This document shows positions 8,540 to 18,700 of a stretch of 64,000 nucleotides of DNA, one piece after another; the stretch's first letter is position 1; each line of letters opens with the position of its first letter. The position numbers were made by a program, and so were the translations under genes. The notes below the pieces were generated by a model. That model saw nothing but the letters and a program-made list of their open reading frames with translations. It did no database searches and had not been told where the DNA came from. Origin of the DNA: an uncultured Alloprevotella sp. GTDB lineage: Bacteria; Bacteroidota; Bacteroidia; Bacteroidales; Bacteroidaceae. Location: the NCBI GenBank assembly GCA_944320745.1, contig CALUIN010000005.1, positions 1 through 64,000 on the forward strand, written 5' to 3'.

Positions 8540-9595
8540 ATGTCCCTACGCCTTCTCCCCACCCTGCTCCGCCCGGTGCGCGCGGCGGTCCTGCTGCTGG
8601 CCTCGGCGGTCCTGACCTCGTCCTGCATCACGGAGGACGTCCCGGCCGACACGCGGCAGGGCAACTTCGACGCCCTGTGGCGCACGCTCGACGAGCGCTA
8701 CTGCTTCTTCTCCTACAAGGCCGCCGAGTACGGCCTGGACTGGAACGAGGTGCGCAGCCGCTATGCCCCCGCCGTGAGCGAGGGGATGACGGAGCGGCAG
8801 CTCTTCGAGGTGCTGGCGGACATGACGCGCGAACTGCGGGACGGGCACGTGAACCTCTACGCCGCCCACGACGTGGCGCGCTACGGGGCATGGTTCGACG
8901 ACTACCCCATGAACTACTCCGACTCGCTGGAGCGCAAGTACCTGGGCCGCGCGGAGGACTACGCGCAGGCTTCGGGCCTGGCCTACCGCGTGCTGGACGA
9001 CAATATCGGCTACGTGCGCTGCGCCTCGTTCGAATCGGACTTCGGCGACGGCAACCTGAACGAGGTGGTGCTGGCGCTGCGCGGCTGCGACGGCCTCATC
9101 GTGGACGTGCGGAGCAACGGCGGCGGGATGCTCACGGCGGCACAGCATCTGGCCTCGCTCTTTGTCAACGAGCCGGTCGTGGCCGGCTACATGAGCCACA
9201 AGACGGGCCCCGGCCACGATGACTTCTCCACGCCCGAGGCCTTCATGCTGGAGCCCTTCCGCGCCCTGCGCTGGCAGAAGCCCGTGGCCATCCTGACGAA
9301 CCGCCGCACGTACAGCGCGGCCAATGCCTTCGTGATGTATCTCAAGGGGCTGCCGGGCGTCACCGTCGTGGGCGACCGCACCGGCGGCGGGGCGGGCATG
9401 CCGCTCTCGGCCGAACTGCCCTGCGGCTGGCTGCTGCGCTTCTCGGCCTGCCCCATCTACGACCGGCAGATGCAGCTCTCGGAGATGGGCATCGACCCGG
9501 ACGTGAAGGTGGACATCTCCGCGGCGGACTATGCCCGCGGCACGGACACCATCATCGAGACGGCGCGGGCCCTGCTGCGCGCCGCCGCGCGCTGA
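8540..9595 (+). CDS. S41 family peptidase, predicted lipoprotein
   Basis: A 351-residue protein. I chose ATG 8540 because it is followed directly by a lipoprotein signal ending LASAVLTSSC. The mature part has an N-terminal helical domain (NFDALWRTLDERYCFF), then GLIVDVRSNGGGM, and the catalytic-serine region NRRTYSAANAFVMYLKGLPG followed by VVGDRTGGGAG. These are the core features of tail-specific (CtpA/tricorn-like) S41 proteases. It is probably anchored in the outer or inner membrane facing the periplasm. Substrate unknown. It is the last gene of the dedA run and is followed by a strong hairpin. Confidence 0.85.
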   Translation: MSLRLLPTLLRPVRAAVLLLASAVLTSSCITEDVPADTRQGNFDALWRTLDERYCFFSYKAAEYGLDWNEVRSRYAPAVSEGMTERQLFEVLADMTRELRDGHVNLYAAHDVARYGAWFDDYPMNYSDSLERKYLGRAEDYAQASGLAYRVLDDNIGYVRCASFESDFGDGNLNEVVLALRGCDGLIVDVRSNGGGMLTAAQHLASLFVNEPVVAGYMSHKTGPGHDDFSTPEAFMLEPFRALRWQKPVAILTNRRTYSAANAFVMYLKGLPGVTVVGDRTGGGAGMPLSAELPCGWLLRFSACPIYDRQMQLSEMGIDPDVKVDISAADYARGTDTIIETARALLRAAAR

Positions 9596-9611
9596 CCCGC
9601 CCCCGCAATGC

Positions 9612-9660
9612 GCCAGGGCCCCGGGCGGCCGGACCGAAGTCCGCCGCCCGGGGCCCTGGC
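9612..9660. terminator. Strong hairpin between convergent S41 and marC genes
   Basis: GCCAGGGCCCCGGGCGGC at 9612-9629 pairs perfectly with GCCGCCCGGGGCCCTGGC at 9643-9660 around a 13-base loop. It lies between two convergent genes and can act for both strands, although neither side has a clear T tract. Confidence 0.7.
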
Positions 9661-9681
9661 ACGTCTGGCGGAGGCGTCCCG

Positions 9682-10296
9682 TCAGACGCTCTGGAAGCGC
9701 TCCACGAGCGCGAAGAGGTTGGCCGTGAACAGGCGCACGGAGATGGCCAGCAGGATGATGCCGAAAAACTTGCGCAGCAGGTAGATGGTGCTTTTGCTGA
9801 TGAGCTGCTCCACGCGCTCCGTGGCGCGCAGCACGCAGTAGACGAAGACCATGTTGAGGAAAAGGCCGGCCAGGATGTTCACCGTGTCGTACTCGGCGCG
9901 CAGGGAGATGAGCGTCGTGAACGAGCCGGCGCCGGCTATGAGGGGAAACACCACGGGGATGAGCGTGGCCTCCTTGATGGGGCCGTTGTTCTTGAATATC
10001 TCCACGTCGAGCAGCATCTCCAGGGCCAGGGCGAAGATGATGAGCGAGCCGGCCACGGCGAAGGACTCGATGTCGATGCTGAAGAGGCGGAGCAACATGT
10101 CGCCCGCGAAGAAGAAGCCCACCAGCAAGGTGGTGGAGATGAGCGTGGCGTGCGCGGCGTTGATGGGGCGGCCGCGCTTCTTGAGGTCAATGAACAGCGG
10201 CGTGGAGCCCAGCACGTCGATGATGGCGAAGAGGACGAGGAAGGCGCTGGCCGTCTGCTGCAGATCGAACCGGCCGAAGATTTCCGTAAAATCCAT
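9682..10296 (-). CDS. MarC family integral membrane protein
   Basis: A 204-residue protein with six hydrophobic helices and the MarC family (PF01914) pattern: FLVLFAIIDVLGSTPLFI at residues about 19-36, ALALEMLLD in the middle, then PIKEATLIPVVFPLIAGAGS near residues 104-123. MarC proteins are polytopic inner-membrane proteins of unclear transport role; the early link to multiple antibiotic resistance was not upheld. It is a single gene with its own promoter box, converging on the S41 gene. Confidence 0.88.
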   Translation of the reverse strand: MDFTEIFGRFDLQQTASAFLVLFAIIDVLGSTPLFIDLKKRGRPINAAHATLISTTLLVGFFFAGDMLLRLFSIDIESFAVAGSLIIFALALEMLLDVEIFKNNGPIKEATLIPVVFPLIAGAGSFTTLISLRAEYDTVNILAGLFLNMVFVYCVLRATERVEQLISKSTIYLLRKFFGIILLAISVRLFTANLFALVERFQSV

Positions 10297-10329
10297 GCGT
10301 TAATTTTTTATTTTCTTGAATTACGGCTG

Positions 10330-10337
10330 CAAAGTTA
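10330..10337 (-). promoter_or_regulatory. -7 promoter box for marC
   Basis: On the minus strand this reads TAACTTTG, an exact TAnnTTTG match, 34 bases before the marC ATG. No convincing -33 TTTG at the usual distance. Confidence 0.6.
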
Positions 10338-10383
10338 GCATTTTTTATCCGTTCCGCCCCGCGCCGTCCGCGCTGTTCCCGCT

Positions 10384-10426
10384 CGCCGCGGGGAGCGAAG
10401 GGACAGACGAACCGCTCCCCGCGGCG
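10384..10426 (-). terminator. Hairpin downstream of the alpha-galactosidase gene
   Basis: CGCCGCGGGGAGCG at 10384-10397 pairs perfectly with CGCTCCCCGCGGCG at 10413-10426 around a 15-base loop, about 57 bases past the alpha-galactosidase stop. There is no T run, so intrinsic termination is only possible. Confidence 0.5.
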
Positions 10427-10482
10427 CCGCGGCGGGCGGGCACGGGGAGCGGACCGGCAGGCGGGGCGCGGGCAGCGGGCCG

Positions 10483-12657
10483 TCAGTCCACGCGCTCCAG
10501 GCGGAGCACATGGCTGGCATACTCGCCGGAGAGGGGCAGCGACAGGCCGGACTCCATCAGGAAGCGCCCGGTGAAGACCTGGCAGCTGACACCGGCGGCG
10601 CGCGCCCCGCCCAGGTTGAGCTCCGTCACGCGGTAGCGCGCACCGGGGTCGAGGCCGTCCATGCGGAAGTCCGGCCACTCCTGCGCCACGAAGTGTTCCA
10701 GCTTGTAGGCGAAGAAGACGGCCTGGCCGCGGTCGGGACTGACGTACATGAGGGAGGCCACGCCCTTGCCGTCGTAGGGCGAGACGAGGCGGTAGAGATC
10801 ACCCTGCTGGACGACGGGGCGTATCGTCTTGTAGTCGGCGATGGAACTGCGCGCAAAGTCGCGCTCGCCCTCGGACATGTCGCGCGGCTGCATCTCCATG
10901 CCGAGACGCGCGCTCATGGCCACGGCGAAGCGGAAGCGCAGGGGAATGCGGCGGCCCGTCTGGTGATTGGGCGAGGCGCTGACGTGGGAGGCCATGGCCA
11001 TGGAGGGAAAGAAGTAGGAATGTCCCCACTGCATGTAGACGCGCTGCAGGGCGTCCGTGTTGTCGCTCACCCAGAACTCGTCGAAATAGGGCAGCAGGCC
11101 GTAGTTGGCCCGGCCGCCGCCACTGGCGCAGGCCTGGATGACCAGGTCGGGATACTTCGCGCGGATGCGCTTCAGCACGTTGAGCAGGCCGCGGTGGTAG
11201 GCCGTGAAGAGGTGGGACTGGCGGTCGGCGGGCAGATAGGACGAGCCGTAGCCCACGAGCGACATGTTGGCGTCCCACTTGATGTAGGCCAGGTCCGGGC
11301 ACTCCGTCTTCAGCCGGTCGACCACGCCGAATACGAAGTCCTGCACCTCGGGGTTGGACAGGTCGAGCAGGAGCTGCGTGCCGCCGCGGCCGTAGGAGGG
11401 CTGCCGCCCCCCGGGGCAAACTATCCAGTCGGGATGGACTTCGAAGAGTTCGCTCTTGGTATTGGTCATCTCCGGCTCTATCCAGATGCCGAACTTCACG
11501 CCGCAGCGCTTTGCCTCCCCGGCCAGGGGAGCGATGCCGCCGGGCAGCTTGGCCGTGTCGGGCTCCCAGTCGCCGAGCGCGGCGTTGTCGCGGTCGCGCC
11601 TGTACTTGCGGCCGAACCATCCGTCGTCCATCACGAAGAGCTCGCCGCCCAGTGCGGCGATGTCCTGTATCATGCCCTTCATCTTGGCCTCGTCCACGGC
11701 CAGATAGACGCCCTCCCAGCTGTTGAGCAGGATGTCGCGGGGCCGGTCGCCGTGGGCCAGGTGGGTGGCCCGCGCCCAGCGGTGGAAGTTCCGGCTGGCC
11801 TGCCCCGTGCCCTCGCCGCTATAAGTCACGGCCAGTTCGGGCGTGGCGAAGACTTCGCCGCGCTCCAGATGGTAGTCCGCGGCCAGGGGGTCGATGCCGG
11901 CCAGGAAATCATACTGCCGGCCGCTCTCCTTGTTGACGCGCAGGCTGTAGTTGCCGCCCCAGCAGAGGGCGGCGCCGACCACGCGGCCCTGGCGCTCCTG
12001 CGGCCGGCCGTCGAGCGAGAACATCACCTCGGCGTGGCGCGTGTGGGAGTTGCGCACGCCGTCGCGGTTCTGAATGACCTTGAGCCCCGTCGTGAGCGGC
12101 TCCTGCTGCAGCCGTCCCTCGTTGCCCCAGTTTCCGTAGAGATGGGAAATCCAGGCCTCCGTGCTCCGCAGGGGCAGATAGCCGGAGGCGCACTGCCGCA
12201 GGACGACGGGCCGCTTCAGCCGGTGGAACACCTCGGCGCGCATTTCGATGACGTCGAGCCGATCGTAGGCCTTGTAGTGAAGTTTGACGTAGAAGGGCTC
12301 CTTCCGGTCGCGCAGGGTGAAGGTGTAGTCCGTCCACCCGTCGCCGGACTGGCGCGCCGTGCTGTCAAGCACCAGCTGGAGCGAAAGCTGGCCGTCGGGC
12401 AGTTCGACAGCCAGGGCCGGCTCGGGATTGTAGCTGAAGCCGAAGGCGGGATAGGCTTCCGAATAGGAACATACGCCGGAGGCTTTCACCTGCCCGACCT
12501 CGCCGGAGCCGACGCGGTCGCCGTAGTAAAGGATGCGCAGACTCTGCCCCGGCTCCCCCTCGAGCAGGAGGGACGTGCGGGGCGTGGAAATCAGAAAATC
12601 GTCGGCCAGGGCAAGGCTGGGAAGCGCCGCGACGAGCGCCAGCAACCATTTTTTCAT
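10483..12657 (-). CDS. GH36 alpha-galactosidase, secreted
   Basis: A 724-residue glycoside hydrolase. I place the start at ATG 12657 because it gives a clean signal peptide, MKKWLLALVAALPSLALA; an in-frame ATG 11 codons upstream is less likely. The GH36/melibiase core shows ELFVMDDGWFGRKY near residue 340, KFGIWIEPEMTN near 395, YIKWDANMSL with the nucleophile Asp near 465, and WVSDNTDALQR with the acid/base Asp near 540. An N-terminal beta-sandwich and a C-terminal beta domain complete the normal family length. It should release terminal alpha-galactose from oligosaccharides in the periplasm. It is not next to susC/susD genes here. Confidence 0.93.
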   Translation of the reverse strand: MKKWLLALVAALPSLALADDFLISTPRTSLLLEGEPGQSLRILYYGDRVGSGEVGQVKASGVCSYSEAYPAFGFSYNPEPALAVELPDGQLSLQLVLDSTARQSGDGWTDYTFTLRDRKEPFYVKLHYKAYDRLDVIEMRAEVFHRLKRPVVLRQCASGYLPLRSTEAWISHLYGNWGNEGRLQQEPLTTGLKVIQNRDGVRNSHTRHAEVMFSLDGRPQERQGRVVGAALCWGGNYSLRVNKESGRQYDFLAGIDPLAADYHLERGEVFATPELAVTYSGEGTGQASRNFHRWARATHLAHGDRPRDILLNSWEGVYLAVDEAKMKGMIQDIAALGGELFVMDDGWFGRKYRRDRDNAALGDWEPDTAKLPGGIAPLAGEAKRCGVKFGIWIEPEMTNTKSELFEVHPDWIVCPGGRQPSYGRGGTQLLLDLSNPEVQDFVFGVVDRLKTECPDLAYIKWDANMSLVGYGSSYLPADRQSHLFTAYHRGLLNVLKRIRAKYPDLVIQACASGGGRANYGLLPYFDEFWVSDNTDALQRVYMQWGHSYFFPSMAMASHVSASPNHQTGRRIPLRFRFAVAMSARLGMEMQPRDMSEGERDFARSSIADYKTIRPVVQQGDLYRLVSPYDGKGVASLMYVSPDRGQAVFFAYKLEHFVAQEWPDFRMDGLDPGARYRVTELNLGGARAAGVSCQVFTGRFLMESGLSLPLSGEYASHVLRLERVD

Positions 12658-12724
12658 GACACTGTAGTTCTTGAAGGGTTTACGGCGCACAGCAGCAGGG
12701 AAGCGGCGGCGCGCCGTCTGCGCA

Positions 12725-12732
12725 CAAAGTTA
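12725..12732 (-). promoter_or_regulatory. -7 promoter box for the alpha-galactosidase gene
   Basis: On the minus strand this reads TAACTTTG, an exact TAnnTTTG match, about 68 bases before the ATG at 12657. It lies in the 364-base divergent gap 12658-13021, which holds nothing else but the rightward promoter at 12922-12956. Confidence 0.6.
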
Positions 12733-12921
12733 GGAAACCGCGGCGAATCCCGCCGCCGCGCGCGCCGGCATTGCCGTTTCGGGCACGCATTTCCCCGCCG
12801 CAGTTCCGCATAATGCACAGTCCGCCTCAGCCGCTCAGGGGCGCACAGCCCCGCGCCGCGCCGCCCGCCGGCCGGGGCGGCAGGAGCGGAACGAGAGGGC
12901 GCGCACGCTTTCTTGCCGGAT

Positions 12922-12956
12922 TTTGTCCGGCGTGCGCTGATTTTTTTGTAAGTTTG
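12922..12956 (+). promoter_or_regulatory. Promoter for the zinc-ribbon/CDF/PorT-like run
   Basis: TTTG at 12922-12925 and TAAGTTTG at 12949-12956, separated by 23 bases, slightly long against the usual 19-21. The start site would lie near 12963, about 60 bases before ATG 13022. Confidence 0.6.
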
Positions 12957-13021
12957 CCTCCAGATATGGCGTCGGGAACCGGACCGCCGGCCGGACACCA
13001 TATTAATATGTAAACTGAGCC

Positions 13022-13870
13022 ATGAAGCAGATCTGCCCCGCCTGCGGCTGTGAGACTGACAGCCGCGAAGAGAAATGCCCCCGCTGCGGCGCACCCCTGT
13101 CCCCGGCTGCCGGGAGCGGCGCGCCCGTGCCGCCCGAAGTGCCGGCTGAAGAAGAGGGCGCCCGGACCGCCGCTCCCGAGCCGCCGGCCGTGCCACCCGA
13201 AGTGCCCGCTGCGCCGGAAGAAGCGCCCGAGGAAACAGACGCCGCCGGAAGCGCCGCGCCCGAACCGCCGGCCGTACCGCCACCCTTCGGCGGCGGAGAG
13301 CGGACGAACACGCCCGAACCGCCGCGAAAGAAGAGCCACGCCTGGATCTACATCGCCTTAGCCGCCGTGTGCGTGGCCGTGGCCGCCATCGTAGTGGCCT
13401 ACGTGCTCGGGGCACGGCATACGACCCGCTCCTACGACTACAGCAGCCTGGACTCGCTGCCCGCACCGGTGGAGACAGTGGCAGACGATCCCTACGCGCC
13501 CTATGAGGCGGAGGACTTCGCCACCGACACGCTGGCGACGGACACGCTGGCGACGGACTCCGTGGCCGCGGCGGAAACAACGGCCAACCTGATACTGACC
13601 GGCACGCTCGTGCTGCTCTCGGACGAATCCACTACGTGCGACGTCATGATTCACGCCACGGTGGACGCAGACGGGCAGGTGACGGGAACGGCCAGCTGGA
13701 ACGGCGGCGAGTCCGACATCACGGGCCGCTACGACCACGCGGCAGAACGGCTGATCCTTCGGGAGGCGGACGGCAGCTACTATGACGGCCACATCCGCTC
13801 CGGATACTCGTACAACGGAACCTACGAGGACCGCAACGGGACCTGGCGGTTTACCATGAACATTAACTAA
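13022..13870 (+). CDS. Zinc-ribbon, single-pass membrane protein of unknown function
   Basis: A 282-residue protein with clear modular layout. Residues 4-24 form a zinc ribbon with two C-x-x-C knuckles (CPACGC and CPRCGA). Residues about 28-100 are Pro/Ala/Glu-rich. A membrane helix, WIYIALAAVCVAVAAIVVAY, lies near 107-126. The extracytoplasmic part has an ATDTL tandem (ATDTLATDTLATDS) and a C-terminal beta-rich domain ending GTWRFTMNIN. The cytosolic ribbon and periplasmic domain suggest a membrane sensor or scaffold, but no family function is known to me. The CDF transporter follows after 45 bases. Confidence 0.75.
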   Translation: MKQICPACGCETDSREEKCPRCGAPLSPAAGSGAPVPPEVPAEEEGARTAAPEPPAVPPEVPAAPEEAPEETDAAGSAAPEPPAVPPPFGGGERTNTPEPPRKKSHAWIYIALAAVCVAVAAIVVAYVLGARHTTRSYDYSSLDSLPAPVETVADDPYAPYEAEDFATDTLATDTLATDSVAAAETTANLILTGTLVLLSDESTTCDVMIHATVDADGQVTGTASWNGGESDITGRYDHAAERLILREADGSYYDGHIRSGYSYNGTYEDRNGTWRFTMNIN

Positions 13871-13915
13871 ACGGGACAGGACGCCCGCGACCGGGCGCCC
13901 CCTGACCTCAAAGAC

Positions 13916-14863
13916 ATGAACGGAGAAACTTCCGCCGGACGCGAGCGGCAAATCTATCGCGTCACTCTGCTGGGCAGCGTGTGCAACCTGCTGCTCACGG
14001 TATTCAAATTCCTGGCCGGCATCGTAGGCGGCAGTGCGGCCATGGTGGCCGACGCCGTCCACTCGCTGTCCGACCTGGCCACGGACATCGTGGTCATAGC
14101 CTTCGTCCACATAGCGGGCAAGCCCGTGGACAAAAGCCACGACTACGGACACGGGAAATACGAGACCCTGGCCACGGCCATCATCGGCGTGGCCCTCATC
14201 GGCGTGGGCGCCGGCATTTTCTGGAACGGCGCGCGCACCATCTACGACTTCGCGCAGGGACAGCCGCTCGAAGAGCCGGGCACCATAGCCCTCGTGGCCG
14301 CGCTGCTTTCCATCGTGGTGAAGGAGGCGCTCTACCAGTACACCGTCCTGCGGGGCCGGCAGCTGAACTCGCAGGCCATGGTGGCCAACGCCTGGCACCA
14401 CCGCAGCGACGCCCTCTCGTCCATCGGCACGGCCATCGGCATCGGCGGCGCCATCTTCCTGGGCGAACGCTGGCGCGTGCTCGACCCGCTGGCGGCCGTG
14501 GCCGTGAGCTTCTTCATCGTGAAGGTGGGATTCCAGCTGCTCATCCCCTGCATCGACGAACTGCTGGAGCGCTCACTGCCCGACGAGGAGGAGAAGTTCA
14601 TCATAGACACCATCCTGGCGCAACCGGGCGTGTCGGACCCGCACCAATTGCGCACACGCCGCATCGGCAACTACTGCGCCATCGAAGTGCATTTCCGCAT
14701 GGACGGCCACACCCCCCTGGAAGAGGCCCATGCCGCCACGCGCGCCATCGAGGACCGGCTGCGCGCCAAGTTCGGCCCCGCCACGCTCATCAACACGCAC
14801 GTGGAGCCGGTCAAAGGGCCCTGCGTGAGCAAGCCGGACTCGCCGGGAGAAGCAGCACAATAA
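13916..14863 (+). CDS. Cation diffusion facilitator (CDF) metal transporter
   Basis: A 315-residue CDF family member. Six membrane helices are followed by a cytoplasmic C-terminal dimerisation domain (residues about 215-300). Metal-site motifs are visible: ADAVHSLSDLATD near residues 43-55 in helix 2 and ANAWHHRSDALSS near residue 160 in helix 5, both with the H-x-x-x-D spacing. SHDYGHGKYETLA is the conserved loop after helix 2. It should export Zn, Fe, Mn or similar divalent cations by proton antiport; the metal cannot be told from these motifs alone. Probably co-transcribed with its neighbours. Confidence 0.92.
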   Translation: MNGETSAGRERQIYRVTLLGSVCNLLLTVFKFLAGIVGGSAAMVADAVHSLSDLATDIVVIAFVHIAGKPVDKSHDYGHGKYETLATAIIGVALIGVGAGIFWNGARTIYDFAQGQPLEEPGTIALVAALLSIVVKEALYQYTVLRGRQLNSQAMVANAWHHRSDALSSIGTAIGIGGAIFLGERWRVLDPLAAVAVSFFIVKVGFQLLIPCIDELLERSLPDEEEKFIIDTILAQPGVSDPHQLRTRRIGNYCAIEVHFRMDGHTPLEEAHAATRAIEDRLRAKFGPATLINTHVEPVKGPCVSKPDSPGEAAQ

Positions 14864-14900
14864 AGGAAGCCCTACGCCGTTATATCAATAACCCAGAACC

Positions 14901-15653
14901 ATGTACCGCCAGACCGTGAAGAAGACAAGGAGAACGCGCTCCGCCGCGGGCCGCGCCGCAAGGCTGCTGCTCGTGGCGCTGCTCTGCTGCACGGCCGCAG
15001 CGGCCCAGCAGCGCAAAGTGCAGAACAAGCCCTTCATCGACGAGCGCCGCTTCCACTACGGCTTCACCATAGGGCTGCACGACCAGGGCGTGAAGTTCCA
15101 GAACAACGGATACACGGACCCGGCAACCGGACAGCAGTGGCTCGTGGAGAACGACAGGCAAAACATGGGCTTCAGCGTCGGCGTGCTCGGCGAGTGGCGC
15201 ATGAGCCGCTACGTGGCCTTGCGCCTGATCCCCTCGCTCCACTTCGGCAGCAAGCACCTGACGTACCGCGACCTGTCCACCGGCGACACGCGGACGCAGG
15301 ACATGAAGTCGACCTACATCTCCCTGCCTCTGGACCTCAAGGTAAGCGCCCCGCGCTTCAACAACTACCGCCCCTACGTGGTGACAGGCATCAACCCGAT
15401 GTACGACCTGACCACGGGGAAGCACAGTTACCTGAAGACCAAGCCGCTCAACCTTTTCTTTGAAATCGGCCTGGGCTGCGACTTCTACCTGCCCTTCTTC
15501 AAGCTCATCCCGGAGTTGAAATTCTGCATCGGCCTGAACGACGTGCTCCAGAAAAACCGCTCCGACCTGACGGACCCCACGCAGCTCATCTACACGGAAA
15601 GCGTGGACCGCGCACGGACCAACATGGTGATTCTCTCCTTCTACTTCGAATGA
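14901..15653 (+). CDS. PorT-like outer-membrane beta-barrel protein
   Basis: A 250-residue exported protein whose signal ends near LCCTAAAAQQ. RRFHYGFTIGLHDQGVKF near residues 50-67 and alternating aromatic strands through to VILSFYFE match the PorT family, whose founding member belongs to the Porphyromonas type IX secretion system. The family is also found in species without a full T9SS, so a secretion role is not shown here. It starts 37 bases after the CDF gene and is last in this run; purL has its own promoter. Confidence 0.75.
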   Translation: MYRQTVKKTRRTRSAAGRAARLLLVALLCCTAAAAQQRKVQNKPFIDERRFHYGFTIGLHDQGVKFQNNGYTDPATGQQWLVENDRQNMGFSVGVLGEWRMSRYVALRLIPSLHFGSKHLTYRDLSTGDTRTQDMKSTYISLPLDLKVSAPRFNNYRPYVVTGINPMYDLTTGKHSYLKTKPLNLFFEIGLGCDFYLPFFKLIPELKFCIGLNDVLQKNRSDLTDPTQLIYTESVDRARTNMVILSFYFE

Positions 15654-15679
15654 AACGGGCTACGAAATGCACCGTTTTA

Positions 15680-15711
15680 TTTGGCCCGCCGCCCGCCAAG
15701 CATTAACTTTG
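15680..15711 (+). promoter_or_regulatory. Promoter for purL
   Basis: TTTG at 15680-15683, 20 bases, then TAACTTTG at 15704-15711: an exact match to the Bacteroidota consensus in sequence and spacing. The expected start is near 15718, 30 bases before the purL ATG. Confidence 0.8.
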
Positions 15712-15747
15712 CAGGCAAAACATCGAAGCAACATAACCCGTACCCCT

Positions 15748-18700
15748 ATGATCATCTTTTTTAGAACGCCGGAGCAGAGCGTGATAGCTACTGATGTAAA
15801 TCACCAGCCTACGGCAGAGGAACTGAACAAACTGTGCTGGCTTTACGGCGAGGCCACCGCGCTGAAGGAAGAACGGCTCGAAGGCTGGTACGCCGGTCCG
15901 CGCCGCGAGATGATTACCCCCTGGAGCACCAATGCCGTGGAGATTACGCAGAACATGAATCTCGACGGCATTTCGCGCATTGAGGAATACTTCCCCGTCA
16001 GCGGCAAGGACGCCGACCACGACCCCATGCTGCAACGCCTCTACGACGGCCTGGACCAGCGCCTCTTCACCGTAGACATCCGCCCCGAACCCGTGCGCCA
16101 CATCCAGGACCTTGAGGCCTACAACGAAGAGGAGGGCCTCGCCCTCTCGCCCGCCGAAATAGAATACCTGCACGGCGTGGAGCGCCAGCTGGGCCGCCAG
16201 CTGACGGACTCGGAGGTGTTCGGCTTCGCACAGATCAACTCCGAGCACTGCCGCCATAAAATCTTCGGCGGCTCGTTCATCATCGACGGAGAAGAGCGCC
16301 CCTCTTCCCTCTTTGCCCTCATCAAGAAGACGACACAGGAAAACCCGCACCACATCCTCTCGGCATACAAGGACAACGTAGCCTTCACGCAAGGCCCGGT
16401 AGTGGAGCAGTTCGCCCCCGCCGACCACACGACCAGCGACTACTTCCGCGTGAAACCGGTGGAAAGCGTCATCTCCCTCAAGGCCGAGACTCATAACTTC
16501 CCCACTACGGTAGAACCCTTCAACGGCGCCTCGACGGGCACCGGCGGCGAAATCCGCGACCGCATGGCCGGCGGCACGGGCTCCTGGCCCCTGGCCGGCA
16601 CCGCCGTCTACATGACGGCCTACCCCCGCTTGGACGGCGGCCGCGAATGGGAAGACGTCCTGCCCGTGCGCCGATGGCTCTACCAGACGCCGGAGCAAAT
16701 CCTCATCAAAGCCTCGAACGGGGCCTCCGACTTCGGCAACAAGTTCGGCCAGCCGCTCATCGCCGGCTCGGTCCTCACCTTCGAGCACCAGGAGAACGGC
16801 GAGAAGTACGGCTACGACAAGGTCGTGATGCTGGCCGGCGGCGTCGGTTACGGCACGAAGCGCGACTGCCTGAAAGGAACCCCGCAAAAGGGCGACCAGA
16901 TCGTCGTCGTAGGCGGTGACAACTACCGCATAGGCCTCGGCGGCGGCTCCGTAAGCTCCGTGGACACGGGCCGTTACAGCAGCGGCATCGAGCTGAACGC
17001 AGTGCAGCGCGCCAACCCCGAAATGCAGAAGCGCGCCTACAACCTCATCCGCTCCATCTGCGAGGAGGACGTCAACCCTGTAGTCTCCATCCACGACCAT
17101 GGCTCGGCCGGCCACGTCAACTGCCTCTCCGAGCTCGTGGAGGACTGCGGCGGCCTCGTCGACATGACCAAGCTCCCCATAGGCGACCCCACGCTCTCCG
17201 CCAAGGAAATCATCGCCAACGAAAGCCAGGAGCGCATGGGGCTCCTCATCCGCGACGAGCACCTGGACCACGTGCGCCGCATCGCCGAGCGCGAACGCGC
17301 CCCGATGTACGTAGTGGGACAGACCACAGGCGACGCCCACTTCGCCTTCCAGCAGGCCGACGGCACACGCCCCTTCGACCTCGACGTCGCCCAAATGTTC
17401 GGCCACTCGCCCAAAACGGTCATGGTGGACGAGACCGTTGAGCGGAAATACGAGGACGTAGCCTACGACGCAGCCCAACTGGACGAGTACGTAGCCCGCG
17501 TGCTCCAGCTCGAAGCCGTAGCCTGCAAGGACTGGCTGACCAACAAGGTGGACCGCTCCGTGACCGGCAAAGTGGCCCGCCAGCAGACACAGGGCGAGCT
17601 CCAGCTGCCGCTCTCGGACTGCGGCGTGATGGCGCTCGACTACCGCGGCCAGGAAGGCATCGCCACGGCCTTGGGCCATGCCCCTCAGGCCGGACTGGCC
17701 GACCCCGCGGCCGGGAGCGTACTCTCCGTGGCCGAAGCTCTGACCAACATCGTCTGGGCCTCGCTCCACGAAGGGCTGGACAGCGTCTCCCTCTCCGCCA
17801 ACTGGATGTGGCCCTGCCGCTCCCAGAAGGGCGAGGATGCCCGCCTCTACGCCGCCGTCCAGGCCCTGAGCGACTTCTGCTGCGCCCTGCGCATCAACGT
17901 CCCCACCGGGAAGGACTCCCTCTCCCTCTCCCAGCAATACCCCGACGGAGAGAAAATCATCTCCCCGGGCACCGTCATCGTCAGCGCCGGCGGACGGGTG
18001 GACAACGTGCGCCGCACCGTCTCGCCCGTACTCGTCAACCAGGAAAAGAGCACCCTCTACCACATAGACTTCTCCGACGATCACCTGCGCCTCGGCGGCT
18101 CAGCCTTCGCCCAAAGCCGGGGAAAAGTGGGCAGCGACGTGCCCACGGTCAAGGACCCCGACTATTTCCGCGCCGCCTTCGACGCCGTACAGGCGCTCGT
18201 CCACCGCGGACTGCTCCTGGCCGGACACGACGTCTCGGCCGGCGGCCTCATCACCTGCCTGCTGGAAATGTGCTTCGCCAATACGGAAGGCGGCATGGAG
18301 ATCTCGCTCGACAAGTTCAAGGAAACGGACCTCGTCAAGCTCCTCTTCGCAGAGAATCCCGCCGTCGTAGTCCAGGTAGCGGACAAGCACAAGGCCGAGT
18401 TCAAGGAAGTACTCAGCAAGGCCGGCGTGGCCTACGTCAAGCTGGGCCGCCCCGCCGGGGAGCGCCACATCCTCGTAGAGAAGGACGGCGCCACCTACCA
18501 GTTCGGCATAGACCACTTGCGCGACGTATGGTACGCCACCTCCTATCTCCTCGACTCGAAGCAGAGCCTGAACGGCCGCGCCGCCGAGCGCTTCAAGAAC
18601 TATAAGGAGCAGCCCCTCGAATTCCACTTCCATCCCGAATTTACCGGCACCTTCGCCTCCTTGGGCCTCGATCCCGACCGCCGCATCCCCAGCGGCGTCC

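Noticed and set aside
10510..12813. A 767-codon open frame on the plus strand opposite the alpha-galactosidase gene
   Set aside because: It is an antisense shadow of a clearly conserved GH36 gene in GC-rich DNA; its translation is low-complexity Val/Gly/His/Ala with no domain.
15703..18084. A 793-codon open frame on the minus strand opposite purL
   Set aside because: Shadow of purL, with the same compositional artefact and no recognisable motif.
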